NCBI RefSeq assembly: GCF_021474405.1
Contig: NZ_JAKEIO010000085.1
Span: forward strand, 1-33,416
Length of the DNA: 33,416 nt
Direction: 5' to 3'
Source: [Streptosporangium] indianense
GTDB taxonomy: Bacteria; Actinomycetota; Actinomycetes; Streptomycetales; Streptomycetaceae
Within the stretch, counting starts at the first letter, position 1, and every line of letters starts with the position of its first letter. Below the pieces are notes generated by a model, which worked only from the letters and a program-made list of their open reading frames with translations, was not told the origin of the DNA and searched no databases. Made by a program: the position numbers and the translations under genes. Below, in pieces: positions 1 to 6,335 of this stretch.

Positions 1-164
1 GGGTGGGTATGCGAGCCGGTTTCCGTACGGTCCGGGATGTGGACGGCGGGAGGGGTTGGCCGGGGGTTGACGCTGATTGGTTTGTGGCTTGGGGCGGTGG
101 GTGTGGTCTGTGTTCGGTGTTGCTCTGTGTTCGGTGTTGCTCTGTGTTCAGGTGGGGTCGGGTT

Positions 165-351
165 GGTCAGGATGGTCAAGGGGCTCAGGGCGGTGAGGAC
201 GGTCACGGCGGCGAGGACGGCCAGGTCGGCCAGGTCGGTCAGGCGGTTAGGACGCTCAGGGCGCTAAGGCACTCACGGCGCTGAGGGCGCTCAGGGCACT
301 GAGGGCACTGAGGGCACTGAGGGCACTGAGGGCACTCAGGACCTTAAGGTC
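165..351. repeat. Degenerate 9-bp tandem repeat array
   Basis: About 21 consecutive units of 9 bp (two are 8 bp) can be laid end to end. The loose consensus is GCTCAGGGC. Four identical ACTGAGGGC units lie at 298-333, and the copies become more divergent toward 165. Just upstream (about 112-150) a 17-bp unit, GTTCGGTGTTGCTCTGT, occurs twice in tandem. The array occupies the space downstream of the response regulator and I see no gene in 1-405. The period is a multiple of three, so spurious reading frames run through it. Replication slippage is the likely origin; no function can be shown. Confidence 0.7.
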
Positions 352-353
352 CT
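338..353. promoter_or_regulatory. 16-bp perfect palindrome at the end of the repeat array
   Basis: AGGACCTTAAGGTCCT is a perfect palindrome. It lies at the edge of the 9-bp array and 53 bp beyond the stop of the response regulator gene. It could be a protein-binding site or a by-product of two repeat units meeting in inverted sense. There is no loop, so it is a poor terminator. Confidence 0.35.
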
Positions 354-405
354 CATGGCGCTCACGGCGCTCGGGACTTGCGAAGCGGCGCGCCGAAGCC
401 ACCGC

Positions 406-894
406 CTACGGCACGGCGGGGAGATCCACTTCTCTCCCCTGTTCCCTCACCGGGTCCTTCGCTGGGGCACCACCGCCGTCGGTGTCGGAACCATCGCCGC
501 CCTGCCGGCCCCCGCCCCGGCCTCGCTCCATCAACTGGCGCACCAGGCGGACCAGTTCGGCGGGCTCGAAGGGTTTGGCGAGAAAGGCGTCGACGCCGAC
601 TTCGAGTCCGGCCTCGATCTCGTGGTGGCCGCAGGCGCTGACGATGGCGAGGGGGGTGTCCCGGGTCCGCGGGTCGGCCCGGAGGCGAGCGGCGGTCCGG
701 ATCCCGTCGAGCCGGGGCATGACGACGTCGAGGGTGACGACATCGGGCTGTACATGGTGAACGACGTCGAGACACTCGGCACCGTCGGCCGCGGTCACGA
801 CCTCCAGCCCCTCAAGCTCGAGGTTGACCCTGATCAACTGCCGGATGACCTTGTTGTCGTCCACAACAAGCACCCGACCCGACGCGCCTGGCAC
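406..894 (-). CDS. Stand-alone response regulator receiver protein
   Basis: This is a single receiver (CheY-like) domain with no DNA-binding output domain. The GTG at 894 gives a start (VPGASG) just before the beta-1 segment RVLVVDDN, whose Asp pair binds Mg. The phospho-acceptor region is VVTLDVVMPRLDG, the switch Ser is in IVSAC, and the conserved Lys is in FLAKPFEP. An upstream start at 966 would add 24 low-complexity residues with no domain support. The last ~35 residues are Gly/Arg/Pro rich and probably disordered. No partner kinase is adjacent. Such single-domain regulators are common in Streptomyces and act by protein contact. The family call is firm; the target is unknown. Confidence 0.85.
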   Translation of the reverse strand: MPGASGRVLVVDDNKVIRQLIRVNLELEGLEVVTAADGAECLDVVHHVQPDVVTLDVVMPRLDGIRTAARLRADPRTRDTPLAIVSACGHHEIEAGLEVGVDAFLAKPFEPAELVRLVRQLMERGRGGGRQGGDGSDTDGGGAPAKDPVREQGREVDLPAVP

Positions 895-1057
895 AACTCG
901 AGAGTAGGTCGGCCCCGGCCGTCGCGTCCGGGTTTTCCCCACTTCCACCCCGCACGAGCGACGCACATCCCCGCCCCCGACAGCGGAAACCCGTTCATGA
1001 CCACCCTGTGGGAGCTGGTAGTGTTCTACCCGTCGCCGCGAGCAACGCGACCGACAC

Positions 1058-1129
1058 GCCCCCGTAGCTCAGGGGATAGAGCAACGGCCTCCGGAGCCGT
1101 GTGCGCAGGTTCGAATCCTGCCGGGGGCA
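1058..1129 (+). tRNA. tRNA-Arg (anticodon CCG), integration target
   Basis: A complete cloverleaf can be drawn: acceptor GCCCCCG/CGGGGGC, D arm GCTC/GAGC, anticodon arm ACGGC-CTCCGGA-GCCGT (anticodon CCG reads codon CGG), T arm GCAGG-TTCGAAT-CCTGC, discriminator A at 1129. CCA is not encoded. The 3' half from the anticodon stem onward is duplicated at 17035, so this gene is the attB/attL site of the island and was kept intact by the incoming element. Confidence 0.95.
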
Positions 1130-1133
1130 CCCT
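1085..1133 (+). repeat. attL: left copy of 49-bp attachment core
   Basis: The 49 bases from the anticodon stem of tRNA-Arg to four bases past its 3' end (CGGCCTCC ... GGCACCCT) are identical to 17035-17083. Identity breaks immediately on the left side (AA versus AG before the core) and becomes partial on the right side. This is the classic signature of tyrosine-recombinase integration into a tRNA 3' end. Confidence 0.92.
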
Positions 1134-1147
1134 GTATGAGGTGCCCA

Positions 1148-1187
1148 AAGACCCCGTCACCAGCGGAAACGCTGAGGCCGGGGTCTT
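1148..1187 (+). terminator. tRNA-Arg terminator hairpin (left copy)
   Basis: A 9-bp perfect stem, AAGACCCCG (1148-1156) with CGGGGTCTT (1179-1187), lies 18 bp after the tRNA. A similar hairpin with a 10-bp stem follows the right attachment site at 17098-17137. The copy here should be the one brought by the element. Confidence 0.75.
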
Positions 1188-1290
1188 CGCGTATGTGCAG
1201 GCGTATGCGGCCCGAAGCGGGCGTATGTCGGGGTCTGTGGACGAGGCGTGGACGGGATCTTGGAGCGTTCTCCCAGGTGAGTCCGCCAAA

Positions 1291-1331
1291 CGATGTGGTC
1301 CCGGACCCGGGACAGGTGTGGGGCCACATCG
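1291..1331. terminator. Nested inverted repeat, probable terminator
   Basis: The outer stem is CGATGTGG (1291-1298) with CCACATCG (1324-1331). An alternative inner stem is GTCCCGG (1298-1304) with CCGGGAC (1307-1313). It lies 20 bp beyond the stop of the minus-strand gene at 1351, where a terminator is expected. There is no U tract, which is usual in Streptomyces. Confidence 0.5.
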
Positions 1332-1350
1332 CAAGGCGGTACCGACTCCC

Positions 1351-1773
1351 CTAGTCGGCGGTGACCCCCCAGTAGGCGATCTGCGCGGGCATACCGTCGC
1401 GGTAGAGCACTGTGCAGTTGCCCTGGGCGCGGCCTGGGAAGTCCAACTGCTCGGAGTCGAGCGCGGCGTCCCACTCCTCGTAGGTGGGTTGGCCGTGAGG
1501 GGCCCACACTCGCACCTCGTCATCGGTCAGCGGCCGCATGAACGGACCGTCATCGGTGTCCGCGGGCTCGATCATGAGAGGGAAGTCCAACACGGAGCCC
1601 GTGCCGCCGGTGAAGATGTACTCATGCCACTCCGGGTCGCGCCACAGTTCCTCGACGGACCGCCCCTCGAAGCCGTGGTTGTCCCGCCCCAGCTCGTCTT
1701 CCTGCTCCTGCCGGAACGCGGCCGCCAGATCACGCTGATACGGGCCCGTGTGCGTCCATGCGTTGCCACCCAT
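1351..1773 (-). CDS. Hypothetical protein, acidic, 140 aa
   Basis: The ATG at 1773 is preceded by a purine-rich GGAGAGGGGA ribosome site. The product is rich in Asp, Glu and Trp (for example EELWRDPEWHEYIFTG and MRPLTDDEVRVWAPHG) and has no signal peptide or membrane segment. I do not recognise a domain. Codon use is typical of Streptomyces genes, so it is probably real. It is the outermost gene of the island on the attL side, where an integrase would usually be expected. It reads in the same direction as the NERD gene upstream and could be co-transcribed with it. Function unknown. Confidence 0.65.
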   Translation of the reverse strand: MGGNAWTHTGPYQRDLAAAFRQEQEDELGRDNHGFEGRSVEELWRDPEWHEYIFTGGTGSVLDFPLMIEPADTDDGPFMRPLTDDEVRVWAPHGQPTYEEWDAALDSEQLDFPGRAQGNCTVLYRDGMPAQIAYWGVTAD

Positions 1774-1918
1774 CCGCGTCCCCTCTCCACTCGAACTGCT
1801 TGTTCAATAGCGGAGCGTAAGAGACGGCACTGACAGGGCACCCCGCCCCGACGACGGTCACACCCTGGAAACCACCCACAGGCCACGCGGGGAAGGCCAG
1901 CAGCTCGCTGAGACGCAC
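1730..1918 (-). CDS. Possible small ORF, 62 aa, between NERD gene and 1351 gene
   Basis: A GTG at 1918 begins 2 nt after the TAG stop of the NERD gene. It opens a frame with hydrophobic N-terminal sequence (RLSELLAFPAWPVGGFQGV). It overlaps the next gene by 44 nt, which argues against it. Codon bias is weaker than that of its neighbours. It may be a remnant of a longer 3' gene. No family is recognised and confidence is low. Confidence 0.25.
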   Translation of the reverse strand: MRLSELLAFPAWPVGGFQGVTVVGAGCPVSAVSYAPLLNKQFEWRGDADGWQRMDAHGPVSA

Positions 1919-1922
1919 CTAC

Positions 1923-2462
1923 TCAAGCCAGACTCCAAGCCTGGCGATGGCGAGCGACGCCGTACACCTGCTCCACCTGGTCGGCCGTGAGAACGCCTGA
2001 GAGGGGAGCGAGTGCCGACACCTGGCGCTCCTGGTAGACCCGGACATCGAGCTGCGTAGCGACCACCTTCAGCTCGGTGACACCCACGAAGACGAGCACC
2101 GGCTCCACCGGCACCGAGAAGTCGCAATAGCGCTCAAGCACTCGTGCGACCCGCTTGGCCTCCGCCCGACTCTTGCGTGCGTAGGGTGCCGGTTTCCCGT
2201 GATCGACTTTCACGGAATCGTCCCCAACCCATACGGCCCGCTTGTGGTGGTGCTTCGTATTGATACTGAACACTCCACCAGGCCCGATCAGTAAGTGATC
2301 GATATCCACTTTGTTGGCCAAGGGAACGGAGTGCAGGACGCGCCAGCCGTGGCGGCCCAAGCGGTTCAACTCGGCTCCCACTCGCCGCTCCCCCGCCAAT
2401 CCCTTTCGCCAGGAGTCCCACTCCGTGGGCCGCCGAAGAAGCCGTGAAACGACTCGCTCCAT
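1923..2462 (-). CDS. NERD (nuclease-related) domain protein, 179 aa
   Basis: The NERD fold begins near residue 18 (GLAGERRVGAELNRLGRHGW), followed by HSVPLANKVDIDHLLIGPGG and VFSINTKHHHK. These correspond to the conserved ID-H-L-hIGPGG core and the (E/N)-x-K segment of the family. The usual acidic residue before x-K is Asn here (INTK), a variant I associate with actinobacterial NERD proteins. The ATG at 2462 overlaps the GntR stop as TGATG, implying translational coupling, so I prefer it to a TTG 36 nt upstream. The rest of the protein has no recognisable domain. NERD proteins are predicted nucleases; substrate and role in this island are unknown. Confidence 0.8.
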   Translation of the reverse strand: MERVVSRLLRRPTEWDSWRKGLAGERRVGAELNRLGRHGWRVLHSVPLANKVDIDHLLIGPGGVFSINTKHHHKRAVWVGDDSVKVDHGKPAPYARKSRAEAKRVARVLERYCDFSVPVEPVLVFVGVTELKVVATQLDVRVYQERQVSALAPLSGVLTADQVEQVYGVARHRQAWSLA

Positions 2463-2671
2463 CAGCCCCGGGCCGGATTCGGCGAGCAGATCACGCAACG
2501 CCTGTCCGGGAGGGTTGACAGCCAGGTCGGCCGGGACACCTTCCAGTCAGCCGCCAACTGCCGTTCGGACGGCACCTCGTCACCCGGTCGCAGGTCACCC
2601 CGAAGAATCTGATCACGGATGTAGTGCGCGATCTGGAGATACTTCGGCTGAGCCTCTTCGATCTGCGGCAT
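2462..2671 (-). pseudogene. Truncated GntR-family regulator (N-terminal helix-turn-helix only)
   Basis: The ATG at 2671 has a GGAGG site 5 nt upstream. Residues 8-51 are a clear GntR winged-helix start: PKYLQIAHYIRDQILRGDLR, PGDEVPSERQLA, and a recognition helix beginning WKVSRPT. Normal members continue with T-x-KAL-x-x-L and the wing (QGSGTYV). Here the frame reads WLSTLPDRRCVICSPNPARG and stops at 69 aa, so the wing and the effector domain are absent. The tail could be a decayed version of an L-x-x-L-RDRGLV segment after a small deletion. Stand-alone DNA binding is doubtful. The coupling to the NERD start suggests the two were once one transcription unit. Confidence 0.6.
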
Positions 2672-2750
2672 CAGTCCTCCTCACCCAAGGCGAGCCCCAG
2701 GCGAGTAGTCGGGCACCCCGCTACCGAGCTGAGGCCTGCTTCTCGATAAA

Positions 2751-2773
2751 AGTGGCTATGGCCTCTAGCCACT
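2751..2773. promoter_or_regulatory. GntR-type operator between divergent genes
   Basis: This is a perfect inverted repeat, AGTGGCTA (2751-2758) and TAGCCACT (2766-2773), with a 7-bp spacer. It lies in the 144-bp gap between the divergent GntR (start 2671) and DUF1152 (start 2816) genes. The position and dyad form fit an autoregulatory GntR operator covering the promoter of the DUF1152 gene. If the regulator is really truncated, the site may now be unoccupied or used by a GntR encoded elsewhere. Confidence 0.55.
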
Positions 2774-2815
2774 ATAGGGTGAGTGGTCAACCCCCTACCC
2801 CGTAGGCTGATCCGC

Positions 2816-3913
2816 ATGACGCGGTTGATCGTCGCAGCAGGAGGAGGGGGCGACGCAGTCGCCGCCGCAATGATTCACGCCGCCCTCTACGGCGACGAGG
2901 ACCAGGCGGTGATCCTCACGTACGCGTGGGACCGCCTCTTGGTCGACCCGGTTCCGGGTCCCCGAGGACCAGACAACTTCACCGGTCTCCTGCCCCTCAC
3001 TCCAGCAGTCTGGGCAGTGCCGGCCGAGGCCCGTCCGATCTCTCCGGCAGGCTCGACTCTCCCCCGACTTGCAGCAGAGCTCCGGCACACGTTCGCGCTG
3101 ATCGATCCGCACAACGGGGTCGAGGGCGTCACTCGCCAACTCGAAGAGCTGGTGGACTACTTGTCACCAGAGTCGATCGACCTCCTGGACGTGGGCGGCG
3201 ACGTCCTCGCCCGCGGCGACGAGCCGACGTTGAAGAGCCCGCTTGCCGACGCTGTCACTCTCGCCGCGTGCTGCCAGGTGAACGCTCCCGTCCGCCTCCT
3301 GGTGGCGGGCCCCGGCCTCGACGGCGAACTCCCTCACGACGAACTGCGCGGCATGCTCGGCCCGCTCATCCACACCCTCACAGCGAAGGACGTCGAGCCG
3401 ATCAGCTCGGTCTTGGAGTGGCATCCCTCCGAGGCAACCGGGATGCTCGCGGGGACAGCCCGAGGCGTACGCGGCACCTGCGAAATGCGAGACGCCGGCC
3501 TCCCGGTTCCCCTCACCGACGAAGGACCGACGGTCCATGAGGTCGACCTGGACGAGGCACTGACCCGCAACCAGTTGGCCCGAGCCATCCTGACGACCGC
3601 CGCCCTGGACGAGGTCGAGGCACACAGCCGCGAAATCTGCGGCTACTCGGAAATCGACTACGAGCGCAACAAGGCCGCATGGCTCAAGGACCAGCCACCG
3701 GTGCCGCTCGACCCAGAGGCCGTACTGTCTCAGCTCGACCAGTTCGAAGCCGAGGCACTCAGCCGCGGAGTCAGCCACACAACGTTCCGCCGCATCACCG
3801 AGGCCCTGAACCTCAACGGCTCCTTGCGCGAGGACCTGCGCCAGCTACTCATCAACAGCCGTCCGAATCAGTACGACGCTCCCTTGTGGCGCATCACAGT
3901 CCCTACTGAGTAA
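2816..3913 (+). CDS. DUF1152 family protein, 365 aa
   Basis: The N-terminus MTRLIVAAGGGGDAVAAAMI is the Gly-rich opening typical of DUF1152 (a Rossmann-like fold). Further conserved features are the LIDPHNG segment near residue 98, LLDVGGDVLARGDEPTLKSP around 123-142 and LLVAGPGLDGE near 161. The ATG at 2816 starts directly on the conserved domain; a GTG 33 nt upstream would add a sequence with no counterpart. No signal peptide or membrane helix is present. Biochemical function of the family is not established. It is divergent from the GntR fragment and followed by a strong hairpin, so it is probably transcribed alone. Confidence 0.82.
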   Translation: MTRLIVAAGGGGDAVAAAMIHAALYGDEDQAVILTYAWDRLLVDPVPGPRGPDNFTGLLPLTPAVWAVPAEARPISPAGSTLPRLAAELRHTFALIDPHNGVEGVTRQLEELVDYLSPESIDLLDVGGDVLARGDEPTLKSPLADAVTLAACCQVNAPVRLLVAGPGLDGELPHDELRGMLGPLIHTLTAKDVEPISSVLEWHPSEATGMLAGTARGVRGTCEMRDAGLPVPLTDEGPTVHEVDLDEALTRNQLARAILTTAALDEVEAHSREICGYSEIDYERNKAAWLKDQPPVPLDPEAVLSQLDQFEAEALSRGVSHTTFRRITEALNLNGSLREDLRQLLINSRPNQYDAPLWRITVPTE

Positions 3914-3960
3914 CAACCTTCTTCACGGGTTCAAGGCGGCTCGCTCCGCTCCCCGCACGC

Positions 3961-3981
3961 GGCCCGGCCCCCGGCCGGGCC
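3961..3981 (+). terminator. Strong GC hairpin after DUF1152 gene
   Basis: GGCCCGGCC (3961-3969) pairs perfectly with GGCCGGGCC (3973-3981) over a 3-nt loop, 48 nt after the stop codon. The surrounding 3950-4040 stretch is extremely C/G-rich. Confidence 0.7.
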
Positions 3982-4354
3982 TGCGCTCCTGTCTCCGCCC
4001 CGCTCCAGCCCGGCCGGCGCCCGCGCCGCGCGCACAGCAATCCCCCGCTGACGTACTTATGCCAGAGAAGAGGTACGTCGTGGCTGGGGCGGTCGGCTCC
4101 ACGGCTTTACGGAGCCACTTTGGCGCGAGCCTCGAAGGTCCTGGCCCCAACGTCGTGCTTTACCGGGCAGGTCCACAGACTGCCCGACGCGCCGGAAGCT
4201 TACGGGGCCATGATCACTCGCGCCAAAGCAGCGCCACCCCAAAGCCGTTCCACGACCACCGGGGGCACGTGCCCCCCACATGGGCTATGCCCGCCGCCGT
4301 ATGTCTCGTGGATTGAGCCAGGTGGGCGGTAAAGGAAGCGATCACACCACCCAG
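3982..4354. other. Region without a supportable gene
   Basis: Several short open frames exist on both strands, but none has a ribosome site plus recognisable protein features. The sequence leads directly into a transposase remnant, so it is probably scarred mobile-element DNA. I see no intact inverted repeats or insertion-sequence ends. Confidence 0.4.
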
Positions 4355-4563
4355 AAACCGCGCCCAGGAGCGCTGCCCGGCAGAGTTGAACAGTGGGAGC
4401 GCGACCGCCACGGGCACTCATCCGACCGCATCACCGTCGAACACGCCCTCGCCAACCACACCGCTGGAAACAGCTGACGCGCTTCACCCACCGCCCCGAG
4501 AACCTGCCCGACACCTACCGCGCCATCGCCAGCCTCGTATCCGACCGCACCGCCAACGTCTGA
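4355..4563 (+). pseudogene. IS5-type transposase C-terminal remnant (frameshifted)
   Basis: Two plus-strand frames together give the end of an IS5-like DDE transposase. The first reads WERDRHGHSSDRITVEHALA, holding the catalytic Glu region (VEH). After one missing base near 4460 the second reads WKQLTRFTHRPENLPDTYRA and ends IASLVSDRTANV before TGA at 4561-4563. The order, the VEHA motif and the terminal LVSDRT are characteristic of the family. The N-terminal two thirds are absent, so this is a dead fragment of about 70 codons. Confidence 0.7.
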
Positions 4564-4815
4564 AACAGGGCACGACCAGGCCCAAACACGCCGTTCGCCC
4601 GACTGATGGGTTCGCCTGGAGGCCAAGCCAACGGCAGGGGAAAGTGAGTGCTCGGCGAGCCGCTCAAAGCCGGTCGAGTGTCTTGATGTTGCCATGAGTG
4701 TGGTTGCCGTCACTGCCGGTACCGACGCACGTTGTGCGGGGGCGAGAACATGGCCGCAGAAGGAGCGATCATCGATCGGGCACTGAATGAGCAGGGGCGG
4801 CGCATCCTGAGGAAG
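4564..4815. other. Region without a supportable gene
   Basis: This 250-bp stretch lies between the transposase remnant and the hydrolase pseudogene. No frame on either strand has a start, a ribosome site and protein-like composition together. It may hold decayed 3' sequence of the hydrolase-like gene. Confidence 0.35.
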
Positions 4816-5300
4816 TTACAGGGTGCCGGCTGCCCACCGGTGAAGGTCAGCCGCAACCGGCCAATCCGGGTGCAGGTCATTCTCCGCGTATGCAAGGGCT
4901 AGGGCTGACTCGTAGGCCAGTTCCTTAGCCACGTCCGCAGTTGGCTGAGTGAGGCCTGCGGTTGCCCAAGCAGGTCGACTGCTTCGATCAATGATTCGCG
5001 CGCCAAGTTGAGCAGAGGTGAATCTTCTGACTCTGCGATGGGAAGAATGGCTGAGGTGAGCAAATCAAGCTCATCCGTTGGTCCAAAGTCCTCATTTTCT
5101 CCAACGGTGAGGCTAGCTCCACTCCAGTGGAGAACTGCGCCATATTGCCCCCAGGGGGGGTTGAATATGGGTACAGATTCTGGATCTCTACACAGAGTAG
5201 ATATTACGTACTGGCGAAAATAGGAGTCTCTCAGGGAAAGCGACTCATTGTATCTCTCGCTGATTCGATTGGCTACGCCGTGAACGAAGACAAGAGGCAT
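4816..5300 (-). pseudogene. Frameshifted hydrolase-like gene, N-terminal part
   Basis: The ATG at 5300 with GGAG 6 nt upstream opens MPLVFVHGVANRISERYNES, the beta-strand plus HG oxyanion start seen in alpha/beta-hydrolase or lipase-like proteins. The frame stops at 4899 after 133 residues. From about 4955 the next frame continues as convincing protein, including VAKELAYESALALAYAENDL and HPDWPVAADLHRWAAGTL, to a TAA at 4816-4818. One indel therefore splits the gene. No GxSxG nucleophile motif is reached, so the catalytic half is missing. The 5' part is noticeably AT-richer than its surroundings, suggesting a foreign origin. A programmed frameshift is possible but I see no slippery site. Confidence 0.6.
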
Positions 5301-5445
5301 TGCTTTCTCCGTGAGCTGAATTTTTGGGAGAAAATCCGCAATGCCTACAGGCTCTCACATTGCAGGCCCGAGCGCATCTCGATCTGCCGTGGGCCAATAC
5401 GGGATCTGGAAGCTATTGATGCGTCACAAATTGAATTGAGAATAA

Positions 5446-5733
5446 TTAACTGTCCGAAGGCCTGGCCTGGGCGTCTCGCAGCAAACCGGCGTGCTCGGGT
5501 CGACCGGCGGCGAGGAAGGCGTGGGCGAGCATGGCGAGGGTGACCCAGCGGGACCAGGACACGTAGCGGCGTACCTGGTGTTCGTCGAGTCCGGCCAGGC
5601 CCTTTCCAGCTTGGAAGTTCAGAGCCCGCATGTTCACCGAGTCGATCGCACAACGGGACCAGTCCAACTCGCCGCGGGAGCCGAGCTCGTCGAGGACCAG
5701 GCGATGGAGCTTCGCCCACCGGCGAGGGACGTT
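5446..5733 (-). pseudogene. Chimeric transposase remnant (IS5-like joined to IS701-like)
   Basis: A single open frame joins pieces of two transposase families. The first part (RRWAKLHRLVLDELGSRGEL, then DWSRCAIDSVNMRAL) is the IS5-like region around the first catalytic Asp. It runs without a stop into FQAGKGLAGLDEHQVRRYVS and WVTLAMLAHAFLA, which resembles the C-terminal end of IS701-family transposases. The junction is near 5627. Neither half is complete and no terminal inverted repeats are visible. This looks like insertion-element debris fused by deletion, between the hydrolase pseudogene and the GIY-YIG gene. Confidence 0.65.
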
Positions 5734-5789
5734 CTATCAGGGGCGACCAGTAGCCTGCGACGATCAGCCGTCGCGCGCCTGGAGATGCC

Positions 5790-6335
5790 GTGGAAGCTAT
5801 CGCTCTCGTCAGTCCCGATCGGTTGTGGTCGGCGCAGGAGGTCCTGGTGCGTTCGAGCCCTGTACCGGCGGCGGCAGGCGTCTACGGGTGGCACTTCGAG
5901 CAGCCACCCCAGCCCAACGTGGACGCTGGGCGCCTGCTGTACGTCGGTATAGCCCCGCGGTTCATGGCGAACCGGACCAGCACGCAGAACCTTCACAAGC
6001 GGGTGCGCTACCACTACCGGGGCAACGCGGCCGGCTCGACGCTGCGGCTCACCCTCGGATGCCTGCTCGGCCTTGAGCTGCGCCGCGTGGGCAGCGGCAA
6101 ACGGATGACCTTCGGCAAGGCCGGCGAAGCCACCCTGAGTCAGTGGATGGCGGACAACGCACGGGTGTGCTGGATCGAGCAGAGCGAACCATGGAACCTG
6201 GAGTCACAGCTCATCTCCCAGCTCGACCTCCCGCTGAACCTCGACCAGAACCGCCACAACGCATTCCACAGTCGCCTGAAGGAGATACGAGCCCAAGCCC
6301 GCCGGCAAGCACGAGCGTTGCCCATCAGCTGGTAG
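5790..6335 (+). CDS. GIY-YIG nuclease family protein, 181 aa
   Basis: The GTG at 5790 is preceded by GGAG at a 5-nt spacing. The GIY-YIG signature is GVYGWHF (from residue 30) followed by RLLYVGIAPR (from about 48). Then come the Arg-containing helix LHKRVRYHYRGNAAGSTLRL and the C-terminal conserved Glu/Asn region WNLESQLISQLDLPLNLDQN. The final segment, SRLKEIRAQARRQAR, is basic. Length and motif order fit a small single-domain GIY-YIG nuclease. These cut DNA through a metal bound by the conserved Glu. It is the only intact nuclease gene of the left half and points toward the defense operon, but lies on the opposite strand, so it is separately expressed. Confidence 0.82.
   Translation: MEAIALVSPDRLWSAQEVLVRSSPVPAAAGVYGWHFEQPPQPNVDAGRLLYVGIAPRFMANRTSTQNLHKRVRYHYRGNAAGSTLRLTLGCLLGLELRRVGSGKRMTFGKAGEATLSQWMADNARVCWIEQSEPWNLESQLISQLDLPLNLDQNRHNAFHSRLKEIRAQARRQARALPISW

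Noticed and set aside
3..284. Open frames over the start of the window
   Set aside because: They translate the 9-bp repeat array into low-complexity sequence and have no ribosome site or domain.
355..1833. Long plus-strand open frame, 492 codons
   Set aside because: It runs antisense through the response regulator, straight through tRNA-Arg and its terminator, and antisense to the 1351 gene. It is a high-GC shadow frame.
4751..4903. 50-codon plus-strand ORF (MAAEGAIIDRALNEQG...)
   Set aside because: It overlaps the second frame of the hydrolase pseudogene on the other strand, which is more protein-like, and it has no known family.
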